DNA from: Lojkania enalia
Lineage: Eukaryota; Ascomycota; Dothideomycetes; Pleosporales
Assembly: GCA_010094045.1 (NCBI GenBank)
Contig: ML986578.1
Location: forward strand, 930,001 to 994,000
Direction: 5' to 3'
DNA: 64,000 bases
Each line of letters begins with the position of its first letter. The first letter of the stretch is position 1. This document shows, in pieces, positions 55,710 to 64,000 of the stretch. The notes beneath the pieces are model-generated. The model was given only the letters and a program-made list of their open reading frames with translations, did not search any database and had not been told where the DNA came from. The position numbers and the translations under genes are program-made.

Positions 55710-56899
55710 AATGTTTACGGAGCAATGAATAGGTTTATTGTAACCAAAACCTCTAATAGGAATGAGATACCATAACCGGGGAGCATAATTCTTGCTCAAC
55801 ACGTCTGGTGCTCAGGCACCTGATCCGGCGGTAGTACAAAGGGTTGGAGGATGTAATAAAACGGCCATTTAGACAGCAGCAGCAGGGTTATGCTGGCCTA
55901 GTCTGATTAATTTCGGGACGGCTCCAAAGGAGCAGGAAGGAGTAGCATTGGCATCAAATGAGTGCTATTAGTAGTACATCAACATTGTATCGAGAACGCT
56001 GCGTATTACAATTTGTAGCAGCAAATCAACCCAATTACCGGCACTAGGCTAGATGTTGGTATAAGTATAATAGACAAACAGTGGAAAATTTTTGATACAA
56101 TGAGCATGGCGTACTGGGAGAAGGAGGCTCTGGGGTGTTTGCCGCACTTGATTACCTTTAGAGAAATGTGTAATGGATATACGAATAGCTGATGTGCTCT
56201 TCTGAAGCTTTCCTCTACTTTGTTGTAATCCTCATACCTATATCAATTTCGCACAATTAGTCCGTCCTTTTCATCAGCCAGGTTCGTCCGGCCGGTTCCA
56301 GTCTGTGTCATCGTCTCAGTAGCCTCCGTCACACACGCCCGCTTACTCACCGCACACCTTTTCCGACCCTGATATCATTAGGAGGACTTGATTGAAGACT
56401 ATATATCATATATACTGCAACTGTCACCCGCGTAAGCATGACACACTATCTAGGAAACTTGGTCTCGGAGTTAGAATCAGAGCTTCGAAGCGCAAATTTC
56501 ACGAATGCGTTGTACCTCCGCGTCTACGCATGATATCCTGAGCTTAGTGGGTAGGTTCTACTCGGAGTTAACGAAGATCAGAGCTATTATAGCACAGACG
56601 GCTCTAAAAGGTTTTAGTAGGACAGGTGCTTGACGCTGTCATAGGATGGATACGGGAAACGTGCTGACGTGCGCTCGCTCACGAGGACTAGAGTGGAAAA
56701 AAATTTTTGGGAGGGGAAAAAGGAATGGTTTGGAGGAGGGATATATATGGACGAGGTTAAGAGTATATCCATTCCGTAGCTTCACCTTAGTTTCTCTCCC
56801 TTTTTAACGTCTATCGTCCCTATTCACCATTGATATACTTCCATATCTAGTCTAGCACTTATAAATCCCCCCAAATGCCCCAATAAATTGACTACAAAC
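55710..56899. other. Intergenic, nothing recognised
   Basis: 3' flank of the bHLH gene and promoter of the SDR gene. The last 200 bases are AT-rich and then CT-rich before the SDR start. Confidence 0.5.
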
Positions 56900-57847
56900 A
56901 TGTCCCCGTATAATCTTCCACCTGACGCAGTATGGTTCATAACCGGCTGCTCCTCCGGCATCGGGCAAGCACTCTGCACATATCTCCTAACCAGCACACA
57001 ATGCCGCGTCGTCGCTACAGCCCGGGACCCTAAGACACTCTCCCGCCTCCCAGAATCACCGAACCTCCTCAAGCTCCCGCTAGACGTAACATGCGACTCC
57101 GCCATCGAAGCCGCGCTCACATCAACACGGCACCACTGGGCCCGCATCGATGTCGTCGTCAACAACGCCGGCCACGGCCTCATGACTGACACCGAGACCG
57201 CGGACCTCGACGCTGCCTACCGTCTCCTCGACACGAATTTCTGGTCCGCGGTCCGCATCACACAACGCACGCTACCTATTCTACGTGACGAGAACGGCAA
57301 GACTGGACCCCGCGGCGGCGTCGTAGTGCAGATGTCTAGCCTCGGCGGCCGTCTCGCCTTCGCCGGCAACGCCTTTTACCACGCGTCCAAGTTCGCGCTG
57401 GAGGGTTTCACCGAGGCGATTAGTAAGGAGGTGGCCGAGGAGTGGGGTGTGCACTTCGTGCTTGTGGAGCCTGGCGGCGTGAGGACGGGGTATGCAGATA
57501 CATCTACATCGTCTATGATAGCCGGCGATGGAACTAGACATCCTGCATACAGGGACCCGCGTCTCGCGACGAATCGGATGCTAGAGTATAAGCGGAGTGC
57601 TGAGGGCACGAAGAACTGGGCTGAGGCGGAAATGGTTGCAGCGGCGATTTATAGGGTGGTGAGCGAGGGAGTTGGAGACCAGGGCGAGATTCCGTTGAGG
57701 GTGCCGTTGGGGAGTGATAGTTGGGGGATGTTGAAGGGCGCCACGGAAACGACTTTGGAGGAGTTGGAGAGGGTGAAGGGAGTTAGTTTAAGCACTAGTG
57801 GGGAGGTGCAGATGAAGAGTGTGGAATTTTTAATGGAGAGGGCGTAG
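56900..57847 (+). CDS. Classical short-chain dehydrogenase/reductase
   Basis: Single-exon gene for a 315-residue NAD(P)(H)-dependent oxidoreductase. The ATG at 56900 is preferred; the frame opens four codons earlier at a TTG. The Rossmann motif is FITGCSSGIGQAL (Gly-rich turn at residues 16-22). NNAGHG stabilises the core at about 88-93. The catalytic set is Ser147, Tyr160 and Lys164 (FYHASK), followed by EPGGVRTGY. Arg residues after beta-2 (ATARDPKTL) suggest NADP preference. The length and the WGMLKGATETTLEELERVK tail fit the subfamily of classical SDRs with oxidoreductase or retinol-dehydrogenase-like annotation. The substrate cannot be told. Codon usage in the first half is very C-rich at third positions. 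No neighbouring pathway genes indicate a cluster. Confidence 0.9.
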   Translation: MSPYNLPPDAVWFITGCSSGIGQALCTYLLTSTQCRVVATARDPKTLSRLPESPNLLKLPLDVTCDSAIEAALTSTRHHWARIDVVVNNAGHGLMTDTETADLDAAYRLLDTNFWSAVRITQRTLPILRDENGKTGPRGGVVVQMSSLGGRLAFAGNAFYHASKFALEGFTEAISKEVAEEWGVHFVLVEPGGVRTGYADTSTSSMIAGDGTRHPAYRDPRLATNRMLEYKRSAEGTKNWAEAEMVAAAIYRVVSEGVGDQGEIPLRVPLGSDSWGMLKGATETTLEELERVKGVSLSTSGEVQMKSVEFLMERA

Positions 57848-58445
57848 GATGGAAGGTGTTTGGGGCATGACGGACAAGAAAGAAGGGCCTCGTGTGTGAC
57901 TAGGTATGCCCATGCTATAGGCATCATATGCAGAGGTGCGGGCATCGAAAATTGCCATAAAGATAGGCCTTCCCATTTTACAATAATGTTATTCGGATGA
58001 TTGGTGTTATGCAGTAGACATTTACACTAAGTATGCTACATTCCTACCACCATTTATCATTTGTAGGAGGTCACTTTCCCACTAGGCTCTTCCATAAGTC
58101 GAGTGCGAAATTCTACTTGCTTTAGGGATTTGAAAGTCGAATATCTTATCAAATAAATCGAGAGACAACAAGTAGCGCTTAGGGAACTAGACCAAGAGCT
58201 TGACAATTAGGCAAGGGGATTGGAGAAATTAGAGTCAATATAGTAGGACGAGATCAACCGAGATGAGCAATATGTTTTCGTGACGCTTCATGGAATGTCC
58301 CTCTGGGTTGCCTTCACTATGACACTCTCCTGGATGCGCCAGTGGATGTGGTGGATGGCATACCTACCCACTATATAAATTTAGAAAGCCAGACCAGTCT
58401 TCAACTTTAAGTAGCGCCACCGTATCTTCTTGCTTCAGGACCATC
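57848..58445. other. Intergenic, AT-rich
   Basis: 3' flank of the SDR gene. Nothing recognised. Confidence 0.5.
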
Positions 58446-58510
58446 CTAAGGAGTAGACCGGTGGTCCAGTAGCTGGGTGGGCGACCAACAAAAACAACTC
58501 CCTGTTGTAA
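58446..58510 (+). pseudogene. 5S rRNA-like 3' fragment
   Basis: The segment reads CTAAGGAGTAGACCGGTGGT, CCAGTAGCTGGGTGGGCGAC and CAACAAAAACAACTCCCTGT followed by TGTAAG. It aligns with the 3' half of fungal 5S rRNA, which contains the internal promoter C-box (GTAGTTGGGTGGGTGACC) and the terminal CCCTGCTGTTGTATG. The 5' half of 5S, expected from about 58392, is not recognisable. The C-box region is well kept with scattered changes, so this looks like a degraded copy of a dispersed 5S gene, as known from Neurospora. No T-run terminator follows within 30 bases. Confidence 0.5.
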
Positions 58511-59198
58511 GTCCCATTTATCTAAGCAAAAAGTCGAAAAAGTTTAGACCTAGCGAAGCGAAATGGGTCCACGGGACCATAACCAGAAGCATTAGCTGGG
58601 GGTGTCTGTCCCGGAACACGAAACTCCCTACTCACCTATTTATGAGGTGATAGGCAAGTTCCTCTGTTTTGCTCTTTTTTTCTGCTGAGAGTGTGGACAG
58701 GTTAAGTGTTTGAGAAGACTAGTTAGTGTTTTTGGCTGCTCCTATAGAAGGTGCAAAGCACCGGCGGGTATGATATACAATGATGGGATACCTAGGAACG
58801 GACAGAAACATGACATGAGGTTGAGCTTGTGAAAAGTACTTTGGCACCAGCCTAGCCGCTTCGGGTCATAGATAGATGGTACACGGTACTTTCCTTTGCT
58901 TCAAAAAGCCCCGTTTGGAGCAAAAATACTCTAGATAGGTGCGATTCACTCTCAATTTTTACACATCTCAATTAGGTGTCATCGGCTCATGCAGCCTCGT
59001 TCCGTCCAACACGAAAGAGTTTGCACTCGGTTCATAGCAAAGAGACATTCAAAACCCAACGCCAGGTTACAGCATCCCACAATCAAAATGAGTGGATGGT
59101 AGGTATCTCAAAACGACAAACCCTCTCGCTCTAACGCCGCAAAGGAAAAGAAAGATACGAAAGCGCTCTCAGATTGAAGACTTCCTCATATCATTCCC
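58511..59198. other. Intergenic, nothing recognised
   Basis: AT-rich 3' flank of the minus-strand membrane protein gene. No coding signal. Confidence 0.5.
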
Positions 59199-60242
59199 TT
59201 AATACGCCGTTCCTTTCCCATTCTCCTCTTCGTGGTAATACTCGCTCGGCACCATAGGCATATTCTTCGACGCGTAGCCTCCGCCACTCAATTCATTGAA
59301 TGCTCTTGTCCTCGGTGTAATGGGGCTCTTCATTCCACCAGCGGTTCCTGGTGTCCTGGGGAGTTGCTGTAGCTCCCACATATGCTGCCACTGCTCTTCG
59401 GCGGTCATTTCGTTATCATAAGGCGAGTTGGCAAATTTTTCCTTTTCGGCCTTCTTCTCGGCTTTGCGGGCTTCGTGGGCGAGGCGCGCCTCTTTGGTCG
59501 GCCAGAGGGAGTAGAAGGATATCGCGAGGAAGAAGACGTAGATGGCACTGTTGATTGGTATGTCAGCGACTGGAATGTGTAAGGGATATGGTAGGTTAGA
59601 CGTACAGCATACAAACACTAACAGCGAATGAGGATTTTGCCTGCATGCAATATCCCTTGATCTTATCTGTGCTTGAGATGTCGCAGTTCTTTGTGATATA
59701 CCAGGGTGCTCCCTTATTCTGTCTCTCCGGGTCGATAGTGTCGGGAGCAGTTTGGGCGTAGATGCCGTATGCCCAAAGCGACATGAGCGCCGCGTGTAGG
59801 AAGAGCGAGACGATGGGATAGAAGACGTCGCATATCCACATAGTGCATTTGACGAGGTAAAAGAACATACAAAGGACGCCGATTACGAGGTGGTATTGGG
59901 TTTTGCTAGCGGATGTGTTAGCTATCTGTTATCATGTTTCGTTTCGTTTCCCGATCTACTGTTCCCCGTCTCCGCAAGATCAAATGCATCGGGTACGTAC
60001 AAACTACTCCACACCAATGGTATCTTCACTGGTCGGTAATTCGCAGCCGCATACACTACCGTCGTCGGATCACTGTTGAAGCCAAGCCTTCCACCCTCTT
60101 CCCATAGGATCGTGCGATACAAATTCGGCGACGCAATTCCAAACAGCGCCAAGTTGGCTACCGTAAACGGGAACTCGGCGATGAGCAACCCAAGCACGAC
60201 CTTTGGCCATCGCCAGTTGCGCGGAATGAAACAGGACACCAT
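59199..60242 (-). CDS. Four-helix fungal membrane protein, unknown function
   Basis: Exons 60242-60001, 59905-59606 and 59547-59199 give 296 residues. Introns: 59906-60000 (GTACGT/GCTAAC/CTAG) and 59548-59605 (GTACGT/CTGAC/ACAG). Four hydrophobic segments: KVVLGLLIAEFPFTVANLAL, YHLVIGVLCMFFYLVKCTMW, YPIVSLFLHAALMSLWAYGI, and, spanning the second splice, SFAVSVCMLAIYVFFLAISF. The loop before helix 4 has two cysteines (NCDISSTDKIKGYCMQAKSS). The cytosolic tail starts with LWPTKEARLAHEARKAEKKA, a charged helix, and continues to WQHMWELQQLPRTPGTAGG and a Tyr/Glu-rich end. Tetraspan topology and the two-cysteine loop resemble MARVEL-like fungal proteins. I know similar sequences only as hypothetical proteins. 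The splices are well supported by phase and helix continuity. Confidence 0.82.
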
Positions 60243-61083
60243 GTTGAGCTATTAAGCTTATTCGTAAGCTTCCGGGTCGCAAAGCGGGCGGGGAATCAGC
60301 CCAGAGGTTGGGAAGTCCAGCTAGCGAGCGGAGCTGAGCAGCACAAGTCGTCGCTTCGGAGAGATGTGCTGGGCCGGGCGTCCCCACAAGACGTCGTCGT
60401 TCGCGATGGAGGGGTCCGAGATGGGAGTCGAGGTGTAGACCCTGCACCTGTATAAGAGGGTTTCCATCTGCCGCTGACTTTCAGGCCGGGCAACCCGTGG
60501 AAGCGAAGTGCGCTGGTGCGAGAGGGGCGGCAGGCGTCTCCAGCCGCTGAGTGGTAGCGGATCCTTGCCGCATCACAGGACGATGGCGTCCGAAACGCCA
60601 ATTACCGTCCAGATGCGTGTGCGATATGCGGGAGCTAGGGAGCGTGCCCTGCACCCGAGTAAGCCTAACCCAACTTAATAAACCCGCTTCCGGATGCGCA
60701 ATATATCTTGTGCCTAAGATTGGATAGGGCAGCATGAACGAGGGAGGGCCCCATATTGGAACTTGGTTACACTGGATCTTGAAGGCAGGACGTTGGGCTT
60801 CGCATTCGCCGTCTGTCCACGAAGAAATATCTGGATGGTTAGGGGCTGATCGATGAGTTGCGGACGGCGAAGCAGAGGAAGTTTCGAAACCGACATTCGG
60901 TCGAGCGAGCATCACGAGAGATGATGGGATTCTGTGAAATGCGGGCGCTTACGACTCCACAGAAGGAACATTGTCACGACATCACAGCGCTTGTGCCGCT
61001 GCCATGGACCGCTTCCAATCGCGGTAAGGCTGATAAGCAACTCTAAGCCTTTGCCGAGCGTAAGACCTCATTCATGCCTCCTG
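60243..61083. other. Intergenic, nothing recognised
   Basis: Promoter of the four-helix protein and 3' flank of the PAF-acetylhydrolase-like gene. Overlapping ORFs without motifs. Confidence 0.5.
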
Positions 61084-62253
61084 CTAAGCTACTACGATTT
61101 CCGGATACAAACTACTTTCTCCGTCGAACAGCGGGCTTCTTCTGCCCTTCAGCACGAAGTCTGTAAATGCGGTCAGATACGTTGTTACAATCTGAAAGCT
61201 CCTCCCTCCATCCAATGTTCCGATTAAGGTCCTAATCGCATCCGTTATCTCCCAGCCGGACAGCTTGACTAACAGCGGAGTGTCTCCGAAAGTATTATGC
61301 GCTGAATTGCGCAGTCCCAATTCTCTTTTCCAGGCCTTCATATGGTCCAAAGCCTCTTGCCAAGTTGCATCGGTGGTGCTATTATGTGTGTCGGGCTCTG
61401 CACGACCGAAGAGCAGTGCCGGTTTGTAGATATTGGAGATCGTCCCCCATTGAGTGCCGTCCATATTGGCTCCTCCAACGAACCGTCTATCTTTCATCAA
61501 CGCAGCAATTGACGTCGCGCCACCAAAGGAATGTCCTAGAAATGCTGCGCGTTTGGTATTGAAAGCACAGGTGGTTCCTGGAATCAAACTCTTCACGACA
61601 GATGCATTTCCAAGCTGGCTAAGTACAAAACGGCCGTCTTCCACCCTCGTGTCCAGTAGTTTTGTTAGTCTCTCCTCCAACTCTGGTGGTTCTATATTCC
61701 AATAGGAAGGATCTAGTCCAGGGGTAAATGTCCCATCAGGATATTCGACAATCATAGCATCATATGTATGATCTATTGTTGCGACAATGTATCCAGAAGC
61801 CGCCAAAGTTTGGGCCATCGCGTTGTACAACAAACGTGTGGCGCCCAAGCCTGGAGAGAAAATGGCAATAGGGAACTTGGTGACCTCTTTTGTAGCTTGC
61901 GAAGTTGTATTGCAGCAAGATTCCATTCTAATAGAGGGGAGTGTGCCGTCCGGTATTCCGTGTTGTGCTGCAAATGCATCGAGATATCGTGCTGTGATAG
62001 GAGGTGCATATGGAATCTCACATGTCGATTCGCAGTGTTTGTGGCGTACGGGATAGAAAATAGAGGTCATAACATTTCTTTTGCCCTTGTTAGGATCATA
62101 AGGGTCTGTCCGAGATTCATCGATTAGTTTAGCTGTGGTTTGGGAAACCGTATAATGCCCGTTTGATGGTGCTGGTATTGTGATTCCATGGGAGAGCAAA
62201 AGGAATGCAAAGAAGAGCAAGACATTAAAAAGTGAACCCGTACGTGAAATCAT
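61084..62253 (-). CDS. Secreted PAF-acetylhydrolase-like alpha/beta hydrolase
   Basis: Single-exon gene of 389 residues for a lipase/esterase of the platelet-activating-factor acetylhydrolase (PAF-AH II) fold, which cleaves short or oxidised sn-2 acyl groups from phospholipids; the true substrate in fungi is unknown. The signal peptide is residues 1-23 (LFNVLLFFAFLLLSHG). The core has FPIAIFSPGLGATRLLY with the oxyanion loop, IVATIDHTYDAM, the nucleophile elbow FLGHSFGGATS (Ser242), Asp265 in GANMDGTQ and His319 in NSAHNTFGD, so the triad is complete. Several NxS/T sites (NTTSQ, NASVV, NSTTD) suit a secreted glycoprotein. The ATG at 62253 opens directly into the signal peptide. It adds to the cutinase, trypsin and small secreted protein as a fourth exported product. 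Confidence 0.88.
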   Translation of the reverse strand: MISRTGSLFNVLLFFAFLLLSHGITIPAPSNGHYTVSQTTAKLIDESRTDPYDPNKGKRNVMTSIFYPVRHKHCESTCEIPYAPPITARYLDAFAAQHGIPDGTLPSIRMESCCNTTSQATKEVTKFPIAIFSPGLGATRLLYNAMAQTLAASGYIVATIDHTYDAMIVEYPDGTFTPGLDPSYWNIEPPELEERLTKLLDTRVEDGRFVLSQLGNASVVKSLIPGTTCAFNTKRAAFLGHSFGGATSIAALMKDRRFVGGANMDGTQWGTISNIYKPALLFGRAEPDTHNSTTDATWQEALDHMKAWKRELGLRNSAHNTFGDTPLLVKLSGWEITDAIRTLIGTLDGGRSFQIVTTYLTAFTDFVLKGRRSPLFDGESSLYPEIVVA

Positions 62254-62904
62254 TGTAACGGCCGACTGCGAGAGTGAAAAGCGATGTACACGGGTACGTA
62301 CCCGGGATTATAAAAGATTTACCGGCTTACGTCCCCGACGGAACCACCGGCCTCTCGCACGTGTGACAACATATTAGAGCTCACGTAACGCCGCTCTAAC
62401 TAGGGCCGATACAGGTATTCGGAAGTCTTGGCCAATTTTAATACGAGAAGGAGCGACTGCCAAAAGACTCTGTGTGGCTGGGGGAGCCCGGAGGTGGTTC
62501 AATCCCTAGTTTTTGCGTTGAGCTAAATTCTGGCTACGGCAGAGTTAGCAAATACGTGCAAGTAGCCGATGCTCTTGGCATCCCTTAATCCTGGCCGTTC
62601 CCAATACATGCTTGCTACTTTGTATTGGTTGCCCAGCGGGGGTAGACCGCTTATCGCGTGGCCTTCTAAACTGAGTATTCACACTTGTGCTCCTTTCAAT
62701 GCAAAACCGCTGAAGATGCCACTTCCCGCGGGAGAATTGGAATTGCCACTTCATACCGTACCATAGACATATTCAAGAGGATATACTATCAAGGTGCCTT
62801 TTGTCACGAAGTTGGTCAGAATTATATCTTTAGACAAATTGGTCCAAAAGGCTGCCCAAGTTGTGGCTTGGTGTATAAATCTAATGGCCGTAGAGATTGT
62901 CTAT
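62254..62904. other. Intergenic
   Basis: Promoter of the PAF-acetylhydrolase-like gene and 3' flank of the OXNAD1-like gene. Nothing firm recognised. Confidence 0.5.
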
Positions 62905-63968
62905 CTACCACCATTTCTCGCATAGCACCTGCTCCGGAGCAATGTTATCCTGCCCACGGAGATGCTCTACAATGCTATCCGTCATATCTCGAGGTCCGCA
63001 AACATAAAATATTGATGATTGCCGTTTCTCTTGGCTATCGATAGCTCTGGACAAAGCGGCTTCATCAATTCGTTGCGTCAAAACGCTACCAAAATCTCCA
63101 ATTCTAGAAAAATTCAGTAATGCATCCCATTCAGTTAATGGAGACCCATCCCAAGTTCCTGTGAGAAAGAGCTCAAGGCGAGATTTACCTTGCCTTTCCG
63201 CGCCGGATGGAGTACTGAGCAAATTGAGTATTCGAGGAAGGAACAGAACCTCGCCCTGTTGGGCACCTTTAGATGATATTTTCGTAGAATAAAGAAAGCG
63301 AACATCTAAGAGAGGCTGTTCCTGGCGTATATAAGAAAGAATGGAAATCAGAGGACTAATAATATGATGAGCTTTTTTGACTTGCATAGAAGGGGGGTGC
63401 CTTCTTCAACGCCTGGAACGTACTTGATGCCAACACCTCCTGCAATAAAAACTACCCGCTTGATTGTGCTAGCGTCAACACCAGGCGGAGGCCATACAAA
63501 GCTGCCACCGACGCGCACAGTCAAATCTTTGCCTACTATATCTTCTTCAGGCCGCCATAGCCATGCGGCTGGTGGGTTATCCGGACTTTTCTGAACGGCA
63601 AGTTCAATAAAGGGTTGGGACTCGACGTCTTCGGCCCGGATGTTCGCGGCTACCGGCGAGGCGTTTCGAGGAGAGGACGTAATGGTAAATCCGCCAGCTT
63701 TCTTGATGCCGGGAACGTGTACATCTAGCCATTGCCCTGGTAAGAACTTGCCTACACAGTCAGCACAGATTGTGGGTGGAGGGGATGGCTTAGAAGAACA
63801 CACTTGGACACCGGATTTATCTTTGATGATAAGCCTATAGGTCTTTATCCGATCATTTACATAGGTAATCTTGGCTAAGGTTACAGAGTGGAGGCCCTTT
63901 TCGCGGGGTTCAAACGCTGTCCTCTCCTCATGGCTCAGGGCTGCTTTGGATGACCTAATCTGCGCCAT
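62905..63968 (-). CDS. OXNAD1-like ferredoxin-reductase-type flavoprotein
   Basis: FAD/NAD(P)-binding oxidoreductase of the ferredoxin-NADP reductase superfamily, close to OXNAD1; the electron acceptor is not known. Exons 63968-63812, 63751-63424 and 63355-62905 give 311 residues. The FAD part has FLPGQWLDVHVPG and GGFTITSSP. The NAD part has VVFIAGGVGINPLISILSYI (formed across intron 2, 63356-63423, GTACGT/TTAG), FYVCGPRDMTD and the terminal EKWW, all family signatures. Intron 1 (63752-63811) is 60 bases, exactly in frame and without a stop. It has a fair GTGTCC donor, a GCTGAC branch and a GTAG acceptor. Removing it gives DKSGKFLPGQW, which fits the family; keeping it would insert 20 residues with three cysteines. 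A mitochondrial location, as for OXNAD1, is possible but no clear presequence is visible. Confidence 0.9.
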
Positions 63969-64000
63969 TCTATTGGATGATAACGCCCTTAAGGTAATTT

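Noticed and set aside
62485..62515. GGTTCAATCC, tRNA B-box-like string
   Set aside because: No matching T-stem and no acceptor stem or A-box at the right distance.
62685..63044. Plus-strand ORF with a CPSCG zinc-ribbon-like piece
   Set aside because: It overlaps the last exon of the OXNAD1-like gene on the opposite strand; the cysteine pair is isolated and the rest is not protein-like.

Overview
The window looks like nuclear DNA of a filamentous ascomycete (Pezizomycotina; a Leotiomycete or close relative is my best guess, by inference only). Genes are split by short GT-AG introns, mostly 46-110 bases with CTAAC/CTGAC-type branch sites. The proteins include a Neurospora NUC-1-type phosphate regulator, a siderophore transporter, cutinase, MARVEL-type and DUF6536 membrane proteins and Rtc5. 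I placed about 41 introns by matching reading phase and protein family. Two of them are GC-AG introns.

Layout. 1-9.5 kb: the 5' part of UTP4 (minus, cut by the window edge), a broken YbjQ/UPF0145-like gene, a cutinase whose signal peptide starts at TTG rather than ATG, and a siderophore-iron transporter with two perfect iron-GATA sites upstream. 9.5-13.3 kb: almost gene-free, with two small uncertain ORFs. 13.3-28.8 kb: a CSC1/TMEM63 channel, a MARVEL-type protein, a large fungal protein of unknown function, mitochondrial ribosomal protein uS8m divergent from a proline-rich protein, and a single-pass membrane protein with a PPxY motif. 30.5-38.7 kb: N-myristoyltransferase, mitochondrial bL36m, the TLDc protein Rtc5 (itself with an N-myristoylation signal) and a DUF6536 membrane protein. 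40-48 kb: a cysteine-repeat membrane protein, an F-box-like protein, and eIF3a divergent from the G-protein gamma subunit. 49-64 kb: a secreted trypsin, a small secreted protein, a NUC-1/PHO4-type bHLH factor, an SDR enzyme, a 5S-rRNA-like fragment, a four-helix membrane protein, a secreted PAF-acetylhydrolase-like enzyme and an OXNAD1-like flavin reductase.

The gene set mixes housekeeping functions (ribosome biogenesis, translation initiation, mitochondrial ribosome, protein lipidation) with functions for outside contact (cutinase, trypsin, small secreted protein, siderophore uptake, stress-gated channel, heterotrimeric G protein). There is no sign of a secondary-metabolite cluster, intact transposon, CRISPR array or phage. 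The most unusual points are the iron-GATA pair upstream of the siderophore transporter, the reading frames lacking a normal start or broken by TGA (YbjQ-like, cutinase, DUF6536), the GC-AG introns, and the 12-cysteine tandem ectodomain protein.
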